Below are positions 56,498 to 63,321 of a DNA stretch of 64,000 nucleotides, one piece after another (the stretch's first letter is position 1; every line of letters begins with the position of its first letter). A model generated the notes under the pieces. The model worked only from the letters and a program-made list of their open reading frames with translations, did not search any database and had not been told where the DNA came from. Source of the DNA: Methanospirillum lacunae (GTDB taxonomy: Archaea; Halobacteriota; Methanomicrobia; Methanomicrobiales; Methanospirillaceae); NCBI RefSeq assembly GCF_003173355.1, contig NZ_QGMY01000007.1, forward strand, positions 1 through 64,000, read 5' to 3'. The position numbers and the translations under genes were made by a program.

Positions 56498-57277
56498 ATG
56501 GCAAAAAAAATCCGGTTAAAAACGATATCTCTCGGATCAGAGCCCGATCAGCCGGATATGGATGAACTCACCTGCTTTATCAGGTCGATGAAGGGTCAGG
56601 AAGCAGATCTGACAACATACTATCTAATCCGGTCGCTGGAAAAGCAACTCGAAGCAGGAATAACATCACCTGCTTGTGGAGGGAGGTTTATGCAGTCACG
56701 CTTTGAGGATGCTCTCATCTGTTCTCCTGAAGGGTGCCATGTAAGCACTTCTGTTTTTGAGGATGATGCACGGGTGATGATTAAAACTGCTGGCCCGGTA
56801 GCATCGGTTCTCCCGTCACCGGGGCTTTTGCCAGAATCACCGGATCCAGAAGATGAAGAGGCATTTGCAGAGTTTTGTGATGTATATGCAAAAATTCTCA
56901 GGAACATGCGGGACCAGAAAATAACAGGCCACATCCTTCATGCCAAAGAGGTCAGTATGATAGAGGCAGAACATCTCTCTTCACGAAAGACGATCTTTGT
57001 AATTCCAGATGGGACATTCGTTGCCCAGTCAGGACTTCTTGAATTTCAGAGTACAATTGCACTATCCAGAACCAGGGTTAAGTTTCTTGATGAACTCATT
57101 GATCAGTTTGATATCAGAAGACTCATTCTTGTAGATCCTAATGAGGAGGGGTTTAAAAAAGCACTACAACACCTGGATCCTGAAAAGATCCAGGTCGGAG
57201 GATATGGGAAAGGAGAAGACAGGCAATACTGGAAGTGTATAGCTGATAGTGCAGAGATACCGCTTCCAAACAACTGA
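56498..57277 (+). CDS. Conserved-looking soluble protein of unknown function
   Basis: A 259-residue protein without membrane segments. An N-terminal helical part (DELTCFIRSMKGQEADLTTYYL) is followed by a Cys-containing loop (SPACGGRFMQSRFEDALICS). A beta-strand region then carries TIFVIPDGTFVAQSGLLEFQ and a C-terminal alpha/beta stretch (RRLILVDPNEEGF). I do not recognise the family. It is divergent from metG with a 43-bp gap and converges on the DHH gene. Confidence 0.78.
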   Translation: MAKKIRLKTISLGSEPDQPDMDELTCFIRSMKGQEADLTTYYLIRSLEKQLEAGITSPACGGRFMQSRFEDALICSPEGCHVSTSVFEDDARVMIKTAGPVASVLPSPGLLPESPDPEDEEAFAEFCDVYAKILRNMRDQKITGHILHAKEVSMIEAEHLSSRKTIFVIPDGTFVAQSGLLEFQSTIALSRTRVKFLDELIDQFDIRRLILVDPNEEGFKKALQHLDPEKIQVGGYGKGEDRQYWKCIADSAEIPLPNN

Positions 57278-57289
57278 TTTTTTATTTTT
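57278..57289. terminator. T-rich convergent terminator
   Basis: T6-A-T5 follows the stop of the plus-strand orphan and overlaps the end of the minus-strand DHH gene. It would act on the plus-strand transcript. Confidence 0.4.
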
Positions 57290-58256
57290 GTAATTCTGCA
57301 ACTACAGATATCTTCTCAAAGTGCCTGTTTTTCTTTAGTATCTTAAGGAGTATCTTATCCCAGAGAGTAAACCTGAAAAAACCTCCGGCGGCATGGGGAT
57401 GGCCTCCTCCACCAAACTCCCGTGCGATGAGATGACTTATCGGGGGAACAGATCTGATAGAAAATTTACCTGAATCAGATACAAGTACTTCAATATCAGA
57501 CTTGAGTTCTTTACGCAGGTATGCGGCGGTTTCACTTGGATACCCAAACATCGGACTGACAGCCATCCGGTACTTTGTGCCTAAAATACTTGCAGCCCGC
57601 AGGGTCCGGTCCATAACCCTCTGCATCTCACGCATGATATCCTGGTACTCGCTTCTGATCTGGCCGTCATCAAATACTCCCATCATCAACATATCACGGA
57701 CGTGATCACGGTTCTTATTTCTCTGGAGAACGAGCCCGAGAACTGCTGATCTGGGATCTTTCTGCTTCCAGAGATCATAGTCACAGACAACCAGTGCGAT
57801 CTCTTCTGCTATGACATCTTCAGGTGCCAGATCAACAGCACAGATCCCACAGGCACAGCGTCCGGTATCGATGTGAAGATGATCCACAATCTTGCGGATG
57901 AGACCAATCTCATCTTCGTTCCAGCGATGATGATCCCGCCACTCGATCCTCCATCCTTTCTGCTTGATCTTGCGAAGGTGCTGCTCGACACCACGGCGGT
58001 ATGAGAGATCACTGATGCTCAGTGTGTCCCCATTTCCCGCAATCTGGGATATTATTTCCAGATACATTGGGAATTTACCAACCGAACTCCAGAGTGTAAC
58101 AACACCCTCTTTCCTAAACCTTATGCGATGTACAGCGTCAGCACCGACCGCGTCAAAGTCATTGTGGGTAAGATGAACGATATGGGCGGTCCGAAGGGCT
58201 ATGTCTGCAGATATGGATGCGATATCAGGCCCATTCTTCCGCTTTCTGAAGAACAT
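57282..58256 (-). CDS. DHH-family phosphoesterase (DHHA1)
   Basis: A 324-residue protein of the DHH/DHHA1 superfamily, which includes RecJ, NrnA and archaeal relatives. Motif I is THNDFDAVGADAV, where the usual DxD-type metal ligands are seen; motif II is ISDLSY; motif III is WRDHHRW (the DHH itself). The C-terminal DHHA1 substrate loop is FGGGGHPHAAGGFF. It could degrade nano-RNA, cyclic dinucleotides or phosphoadenosine phosphate; the choice cannot be made from sequence alone. Two cysteines (CACGIC) sit before the DHHA1 part. Confidence 0.9.
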   Translation of the reverse strand: MFFRKRKNGPDIASISADIALRTAHIVHLTHNDFDAVGADAVHRIRFRKEGVVTLWSSVGKFPMYLEIISQIAGNGDTLSISDLSYRRGVEQHLRKIKQKGWRIEWRDHHRWNEDEIGLIRKIVDHLHIDTGRCACGICAVDLAPEDVIAEEIALVVCDYDLWKQKDPRSAVLGLVLQRNKNRDHVRDMLMMGVFDDGQIRSEYQDIMREMQRVMDRTLRAASILGTKYRMAVSPMFGYPSETAAYLRKELKSDIEVLVSDSGKFSIRSVPPISHLIAREFGGGGHPHAAGGFFRFTLWDKILLKILKKNRHFEKISVVAELQK

Positions 58257-58325
58257 TACATTAAATTCTGGTTTCTGACCTGATAATACGAGCGATTTGA
58301 TAATTTCACAACAGTCAATATCGAC

Positions 58326-58335
58326 AAATATATTA
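58326..58335 (+). promoter_or_regulatory. TATA box of tRNA-Phe
   Basis: AAATATATTA is centred about 32 nt upstream of the tRNA 5' end. Confidence 0.55.
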
Positions 58336-58362
58336 ATGCAGAGTGAGTATCTGTATAGTCGC

Positions 58363-58436
58363 GCCTCAGTAGCTCAGACTGGGAGAGCGCCAGACTGAAG
58401 ATCTGGTTGTCCCCGGTTCAAATCCGGGCTGGGGCA
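58363..58436 (+). tRNA. tRNA-Phe (GAA)
   Basis: A complete cloverleaf: acceptor GCCTCAG/CTGGGGC, anticodon stem CCAGA/TCTGG with loop CTGAAGA (anticodon GAA), and T-stem CCCGG/CCGGG with loop TTCAAAT. CCA is not encoded. It marks the left edge of an AT-rich island. Confidence 0.97.
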
Positions 58437-58443
58437 TAGTTAC

Positions 58444-58451
58444 TTTTTTTT
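58444..58451 (+). terminator. T-run after tRNA-Phe
   Basis: Eight T residues start 8 nt after the tRNA, a typical archaeal terminator. Confidence 0.55.
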
Positions 58452-58543
58452 GCCTAAAAAATTTAGAGTTAGATTTAATCCATTTTTTAGAACAAAAATA
58501 AAAATATTAAGATTTATTTAGTAATGAAGAAAATGGTGATAGT

Positions 58544-59179
58544 GTGACTCAAAAAACATTCATTTTTGACGCCTGCACTTTCATTGATTTATCAATAAAT
58601 ACTGTGGATTGTCTTGATTTTATTTTAAACAATCTGAAGGATTCCATTATTTATGTTTCTGATGTCAACTTTTCGGAAATAAAAGATACATATGTTAAGA
58701 AAATAATCTCTGATTCAGATATCTGCGAAATATGTCCCATCGATGATGCCAAACTAACAGAATTTTGGAAGGGGTTAACTGAAAGCAGATTGAATCTGGG
58801 GAAAAAAGATGCTGCAGTGTTATTTTTAGCCACATCAATAAACGCTGATTATGTCGTAAGTTCTGATTGGAATGTTATCGATAAAACAAGCATATATCAA
58901 AGAAACAATGGGATTAAATCTAAATTAAAAGCATTATCAACTATTAATTTTCTTGAATTAATGGTAAGATTTAATGTTATTACCCCAAATAGTCACATTA
59001 AAAGAGGATTATTATTATTTGAAGGAAAAGAATTCCAAAATACCTGTCAACATTTAAGTAAAAAATGTAATGGGTGCTCAGATAGAGAGATAGTAAGAAC
59101 AATTAATGATGAGATGGATAATATTAAAACCCGATTCAGTAAATATAGACAATCAGTAGTGACCTCAATTAGTTCTTAA
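58544..59179 (+). CDS. PIN-domain nuclease, probable toxin
   Basis: A 211-residue protein. Residues 1-130 look like a PIN domain with all four acids: Asp9 (FIFDACTF), Glu45 (NFSEIKD), Asp89 (GKKDAAVL) and Asp108 (VVSSDWN). PIN proteins cleave RNA and are the toxin part of VapBC-type modules. The C-terminal 80 residues form an unusual helical, basic extension with cysteines (HLSKKCNGCSD). The GTG start at 58544 is fixed by GGTGAT at 58535-58540. AT-rich composition differs from the genes left of tRNA-Phe. First of three tightly spaced genes (10-bp gap to the next). Confidence 0.8.
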   Translation: MTQKTFIFDACTFIDLSINTVDCLDFILNNLKDSIIYVSDVNFSEIKDTYVKKIISDSDICEICPIDDAKLTEFWKGLTESRLNLGKKDAAVLFLATSINADYVVSSDWNVIDKTSIYQRNNGIKSKLKALSTINFLELMVRFNVITPNSHIKRGLLLFEGKEFQNTCQHLSKKCNGCSDREIVRTINDEMDNIKTRFSKYRQSVVTSISS

Positions 59180-59189
59180 CTGGCTTTAA

Positions 59190-59624
59190 ATGACAGATTA
59201 TAAGACAGTAAATATATTAGATCGGTTTTATGCGGGGGAGATTAATATCGATGAAGCCGTAGAAAGCCTTGGAATTACTTTGGACGAACTTAGTGATTTA
59301 ATCGATGAGAATCCATGGTTTCCACCATGTGATAAAATTGATGAATTAGATGAGATACAATCTGAATATTTGTCAGAGTATCCAATGAAAAGGTTTGTCC
59401 TATCTCATCAATCTAAAGTGTCAATTACAAAGAAATATGATATCTCTCATAATACAATTCAAGGAAATACATTTGGTATTCAATCAAATGTTATCATTAA
59501 TGAGCGAATTTGTCATCCTATAATTTCTTATAAACCGTCTGATCCAATGAGTTCAAACTTTGATTGTTCTGACATTTTAAACACAATTAAAGAATGGAGT
59601 TGTGATTACCATGAAAGTAATTAA
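59190..59624 (+). CDS. HTH antitoxin-like protein with long C-terminal tail
   Basis: A 144-residue protein. Residues 7-45 (VNILDRFYAGEINIDEAVES followed by LGITLDELSDLI) read like the small helix-turn-helix of UPF0175-type antitoxins that pair with PIN toxins. The remaining ~95 residues form a tail rich in Ile, Ser and Asn. In toxin-antitoxin-chaperone systems such a tail is the chaperone-addiction segment; that parallel is inference. It sits between the PIN gene (10-bp gap) and the third gene (stop lies beyond the next ATG). AT-rich. Confidence 0.6.
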   Translation: MTDYKTVNILDRFYAGEINIDEAVESLGITLDELSDLIDENPWFPPCDKIDELDEIQSEYLSEYPMKRFVLSHQSKVSITKKYDISHNTIQGNTFGIQSNVIINERICHPIISYKPSDPMSSNFDCSDILNTIKEWSCDYHESN

Positions 59625-60024
59625 AACCTCATTGGAGAAAATCGATGCAATAAAGGCCATTAACCCTAGTAGGAAAACTGGAGAATTACTGAATGTAACA
59701 GTTAAAATTACTACTACAACCACAGAAATTGTAAAATTATCAAGTAGTCTTTTTAAGATTAAATCATCATTTATTCTCTCGATTGTTGATATTGCACAAT
59801 TTGAATCCCAATTAGGTACAATTATTGAACTAGGGCCAGATGATGATAAGTTAGAAATAAGTCCAGATCAAGATGACACTCTAGATATTCCGGTATCAAT
59901 AAAAGAGCAGTATGAAAATTCGAATTTTTATTTTATGATGGCGATAATCATACCATTAGCGGATAAAATGTCAATCCCCCTACCTATACCACCATTATTT
60001 CAACCAAAAATAAAACCCATTTGA
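59611..60024 (+). CDS. Possible SecB-like chaperone (third gene of the PIN module)
   Basis: A 137-residue protein, overlapping the previous gene by 14 bp. The middle is a series of beta strands (LLNVTVKITTTTTEIV, then LFKIKSSFILSIVD). A helix follows (NFYFMMAIIIPLADKMS) and then a Pro-rich end (LPIPPLFQPKI). This order of four strands, helix and L-P-P-L-type tail resembles the SecB fold, whose C-terminal helix region ends in a similar proline motif. SecB is rare in archaea but SecB-like chaperones exist in some methanogens. The assignment is a visual inference. The ATG at 59611 has GTGAT 4 nt before it; a GTG at 59602 is the alternative. Confidence 0.5.
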   Translation: MKVIKTSLEKIDAIKAINPSRKTGELLNVTVKITTTTTEIVKLSSSLFKIKSSFILSIVDIAQFESQLGTIIELGPDDDKLEISPDQDDTLDIPVSIKEQYENSNFYFMMAIIIPLADKMSIPLPIPPLFQPKIKPI

Positions 60025-60141
60025 AAATTTTGATAGACTCTTTCAGGGAAATTTTATTTCGATTATGTTTTTTGAACTAAAATTATTTGAATTCAAAAAC
60101 CTATCAAAGAATTTCACACGGAAAGTCTCAACCACCGACGA

Positions 60142-60399
60142 TTGCAATTGTCTTCATTTTCAGCCATCCATTATTTATTCGAACGTGGCATTTCATCAGA
60201 GGATATATTGCATATCCTGACAGATGGAGAGATCATAGAAGAGTATGAAGATGATGCCCCATGTCCATCATTTCTCATGCTCGGGTATCTGCGAGGAATC
60301 GCTCATCATGTGGTTGTTGGGTGCTGTGCAGATCACATCAAAAAAATCACGGTGTATCATCCGGATGAAAGCTGTACCAATGATCGATTCAGGAGGTGA
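60142..60399 (+). CDS. DUF4258 protein, probable toxin of a TA pair
   Basis: About 85 residues with the DUF4258 pattern: AIHYLFERGISSEDILHIL, then DGEIIEEYEDDAPCPS followed by FLMLGY, AHHVVV and a final ITVYHPDES. Proteins of this type act with MqsA/YgiT zinc-finger antitoxins, as here. No ATG is available; the frame is open upstream to 60091, and TTG at 60142 or 60148 is the likely start, without a clear SD. The N-terminus may therefore have been altered by whatever joined this pair to the AT-rich module. Confidence 0.72.
   Translation: MQLSSFSAIHYLFERGISSEDILHILTDGEIIEEYEDDAPCPSFLMLGYLRGIAHHVVVGCCADHIKKITVYHPDESCTNDRFRR
60392..60399 (+). promoter_or_regulatory. Perfect Shine-Dalgarno for the antitoxin
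   Basis: GGAGGTGA overlaps the stop of the DUF4258 gene, with 5 nt to the ATG at 60405. A perfect site here should make the antitoxin well translated relative to the toxin, which has a non-ATG start. Confidence 0.7.
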
Positions 60400-60404
60400 A
60401 AAAA

Positions 60405-60650
60405 ATGAAGCCAGGAGTATGTCAGTTCTGTAAGGGCGAAATGAAAGAGGGGAAGACTGAATTCATGGCACGGGTTCATGATCAAGTGATTGTGATCAAA
60501 GATGTTCCGGCATGGGTTTGCGAGCGATGTGGAGAAGCGTGGTTTTCCTATGAAACCTCTGAGAAGATTGATAAGGTGATGCAGGAGGTTCATGCAGGGA
60601 AGATCTGTGTCAGACCACTTGCAGCAGGAGAGATCGAGTTACCTGCGTAA
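60405..60650 (+). CDS. MqsA/YgiT-type zinc-finger antitoxin
   Basis: An 81-residue protein with two CxxC knuckles (CQFCKGEM and CERCGEAW) and a helical tail (TSEKIDKVMQEVHAG), the zinc-finger layout of MqsA/YgiT antitoxins. It lacks the C-terminal DNA-binding HTH of full-length MqsA, as do many partners of DUF4258 proteins. The ATG at 60405 is fixed by the perfect SD. Base composition is higher in GC than the PIN module just upstream, so the two units probably arrived separately. Confidence 0.82.
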   Translation: MKPGVCQFCKGEMKEGKTEFMARVHDQVIVIKDVPAWVCERCGEAWFSYETSEKIDKVMQEVHAGKICVRPLAAGEIELPA

Positions 60651-60767
60651 ATGCTGACACGTCGTCAAAAATATCATGAGATACTCCCCTTGTTTCAAGA
60701 GTATTGACTGCTTTCTTCACTAATCAATTTTCGAATACCTCAATCAACATATAGGTAGACCAAATCC

Positions 60768-61170
60768 ATGACCATCCCCACAAACGATGACATCCTCCGT
60801 CTTCTGGATCACCTGGATCATTCCCTAGCCGATGATCTCGAGTTTAAGGTTCTCGCTTATACCGTGGGATGATCCGAAAGGTGATATGAAAGTTGCCATC
60901 GAGTATGCGGTCTGCTTCTCTAACGCAGATGGAGGTGTCGTTGTCTTCGGGGTATCAGACAAAACACTCGGGCGTTCAGAGGCTATTCACGGAGCAAAAG
61001 GGTACAATCTCGACACATGGAGAAGGGGAATATTTGACCGGACCAACCCTCATATTCAGGCCGAAGTCGAAGAACTGAACGTCCCTGAAGGGACCGGCCA
61101 TCTCCTCATCGTCCGGATTCCGAAAGGCAACAACCCACCATACGGTACATCGAACACTCGGCGGCAATGA
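60768..61170 (+). pseudogene. Broken AlbA_2/Schlafen-like (ATP-binding, RecG-type) gene
   Basis: The reading starts at ATG 60768 (MTIPTNDDILRLLDHLDHSL) and stops at 60870 after LEFKVLAYTVG. The expected continuation PWDDPKGDMKVAIEYAVCF, then SNADGGVVVFGVSD and HLLIVRIPKGNNPPYG, is found in the +1 frame up to 61170. The net shift lies near 60845-60862. The product also stops just after NPPYG, where intact relatives continue for hundreds of residues, so the 3' part is missing. Such proteins are common accessory regulators or defence-associated factors in methanogens. Confidence 0.85.
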
Positions 61171-61209
61171 GTGTTCAATTAAGATTTATATTTCAACTTT
61201 TAATGAAAT

Positions 61210-61400
61210 TATATTCTTATTATAAACATCTGTGAAAGGTGGTATTCATGTAAACCTACAAAAAGTGTCTTTAATGGTTCCAAGAAAGACATCGGTTGTA
61301 GAGATTTTCAAAATGTTTTGCGAGAAGTTGCTTTTATTCTTCAAAAGCCAGTACAGAAAAAGGTTGACCCAGTACTGTAGGACCGGGTTTTTCATGAAAA
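61210..61400 (+). pseudogene. Possible coding relic between the island and the methyltransferase
   Basis: One plus-strand frame reads CERWYSCKPTKSVF and then DFQNVLREVAFILQKPVQKK before a stop near 61378. The composition is protein-like but it lacks a start codon. An overlapping 71-codon frame (61232-61447) has an ATG but less natural composition. I cannot name a parent family; a transposase or island gene remnant is possible. Confidence 0.25.
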
Positions 61401-61414
61401 ATGATTCAATGAAG

Positions 61415-62302
61415 TTATCCTTGTTTTTGAAGAAATACAATCACTGAAGTAAATATCACATGTCCTGCTTTCAAAACAATGTGAGGACTTACAAAGAGAT
61501 TTCTTTCATTATCTGGAATATCCATATCAATTGGATTCTGTACCAGGGAACGCGAAATTCTGAGATCAAGATCACCACCAACGAGTTTAAAAGGAATATC
61601 TGATGGTTCCACGATATATTTTTTCAACTCATCAAGGGTAAAAAATTCTGGATGAGTGGCAATATTTAGGATTAACTCAGTAACCATACAAACAATTCCA
61701 TTCGGTTTCAGGATTCTGAATATTTCAGACATTGATTTTTTAACATTATCTCTACTTCCAAAATGCTCAATAGAAGAAAGAGAATACGCGAAATCAAAAG
61801 TATTATCAGGAAATTTCAAATCTGTTCCGTTCATTGAAATTACTTCCAATTTTTCTTTGTTATATGGGAAAGGAGCAAATTTCTCTGGATTTTTCATCAT
61901 AATGAGGCCATCCTCTGATGTCCACTCACTATAAAGATCTGTTGCAATGATTTTATCGATGTGATTTGTAAAATAATAAAGTAATTTTTCTTTTCCGGCA
62001 CCTATCGAGATCGCTTTACTGCTTTGTTTTATGGCACCAAGTTTTTTTAATCCATAGATACACCTTGCATATTCCCATGATTTACGATGAATATATGTAC
62101 CCTCATGAATTGACTGAAAAATATCTGCGATTTCACCAGACATTCGCCATTCAGATATATCGCAAATTCGGTTAAGAGAATCCCGATCAGTTATTCTCAT
62201 ATCTGAATCTTTTACGATGTTGATTCTAGGATCAAATCTCCGTGATTTAATTAATTCGATTCGATGGTTTAAAGGATGAAAAAATTCAACACCATTTTGC
62301 AT
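61415..62302 (-). CDS. SAM-dependent methyltransferase (class I, Methyltransf_11-like)
   Basis: A 295-residue protein. SAM motif I appears in AISIGAGKEKLLYYF; the post-I acid in IIATDLY; motif II/III in FDFAYSLSSIEHFGS and RILKPNGIVCMVTEL. The N-terminal ~100 residues are a helical region and the last 70 residues (PSDIPFKLVGGDLDLRISRS) a beta-rich end. Members near glycan genes often methylate sugars; no such context is present here. AT-rich, like the neighbouring island, so it may be part of the same acquired segment. Confidence 0.83.
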   Translation of the reverse strand: MQNGVEFFHPLNHRIELIKSRRFDPRINIVKDSDMRITDRDSLNRICDISEWRMSGEIADIFQSIHEGTYIHRKSWEYARCIYGLKKLGAIKQSSKAISIGAGKEKLLYYFTNHIDKIIATDLYSEWTSEDGLIMMKNPEKFAPFPYNKEKLEVISMNGTDLKFPDNTFDFAYSLSSIEHFGSRDNVKKSMSEIFRILKPNGIVCMVTELILNIATHPEFFTLDELKKYIVEPSDIPFKLVGGDLDLRISRSLVQNPIDMDIPDNERNLFVSPHIVLKAGHVIFTSVIVFLQKQG

Positions 62303-62598
62303 AATTCATATATATCTTTTTTTTTGTTTATATTCGACTCTCACCATAATCAAGTTTAAAATTCTGAATCCTTTTGTACAAAAAGATTAAATCTAAGAAT
62401 ATCGACCTTTGATCTATATATAGAGATAATTGATGGTTCAAACGTCACAATGCCAAATTTGGGTTTAATCTCTTGGCTCATAGATGAAATGCGAATCTGT
62501 GAGTGTATAGACACTTGTATTTTAGTTTCTCCTTGGAAAGTATACCCTTAATCAAGTTATGCTGATAATCTAGAGACTATACCAAGTGGAGATACCCA

Positions 62599-63081
62599 AT
62601 GATAACCAGTATAATGGCTGACATGGTCCGGTACTTTGACGGTGATGTCAGAAGAATCAATCATGCCCTCAAAGTTCATTCATTTGCACAGATTATCGCC
62701 TCTGAAAGTGAGATTGAGGATTCTAAAAAAATCTTAATCAATATTGCTGCTATACTGCATGATATTGGAATCAAAGAGGCAGAAAGAAAATACAACTCTT
62801 CTTCAGGAAAGCACCAGGAAATAGAAGGCCCTCCGATTGCACGTCAAATTCTATCACCATACCATCTTGACCCGGATCATATCGAAAGGATATGTTTTTT
62901 GATCGGAAATCATCACACCTACCGGGCTATCGATGATATAGATTTTCAGATTCTGGTAGAAGCCGACTTTCTGGTCAATTTTTTTGAAGATTCAATGAGT
63001 AATGAGTCAGTCTGGAAAATCAAAGAAAATTATTTCAAAACTCAATCCGGAACCCGGCTTCTCACAGAGATGTACCTTTAA
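62599..63081 (+). CDS. HD-domain phosphohydrolase
   Basis: A 160-residue all-helical HD protein. Metal ligands are visible as His in DVRRINHALKVH, the HD pair in AAILHDIGIKEAE, His in GNHHTYRAI, and Asp in LVEADFLVNF. The family includes nucleotide and cyclic-nucleotide phosphohydrolases; the substrate is unknown. GGAG lies about 9 nt before the ATG at 62599. Codon use is closer to the core genome than to the island. Confidence 0.9.
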   Translation: MITSIMADMVRYFDGDVRRINHALKVHSFAQIIASESEIEDSKKILINIAAILHDIGIKEAERKYNSSSGKHQEIEGPPIARQILSPYHLDPDHIERICFLIGNHHTYRAIDDIDFQILVEADFLVNFFEDSMSNESVWKIKENYFKTQSGTRLLTEMYL

Positions 63082-63217
63082 GGATCTCTCAAGTCTGAAT
63101 GAGAAAGGTAGCAACTTATTTTTCCTCGATAGCGGCATATAAAGCACCACCAGGTTCAAACTTCTTTCTCTTCTCCAAACCAAGAACATGGTGAGGATAA
63201 TAAGCCCATTAAAAAAA

Positions 63218-63231
63218 GGATAAATTTATCC
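63218..63231. promoter_or_regulatory. Palindromic AT element upstream of the PAS gene
   Basis: GGATAAATTTATCC is a perfect 14-bp inverted repeat that also contains a TATA-like core. It stands 91 bp before the start codon. It may be an operator overlapping a promoter or simply an AT-rich coincidence. Confidence 0.35.
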
Positions 63232-63321
63232 CCCTGGTGAATAAAATAAGCACAAGAGCAATAATAACCGTTCTATCTTTTTCATTCATAGGCAGAACTC
63301 ACCCTGACCATTTGAGGATAC

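Noticed and set aside
60142-60399. DUF4258 gene as a complete pseudogene
   Set aside because: The core is intact and the pairing with a well-translated antitoxin suggests function; only the start is doubtful.
58420-62600. Direct repeat of the tRNA-Phe 3' end as an attachment site
   Set aside because: I searched by eye for the GGTTCAAATCCGGG end further right and found no copy, so no att site is claimed.
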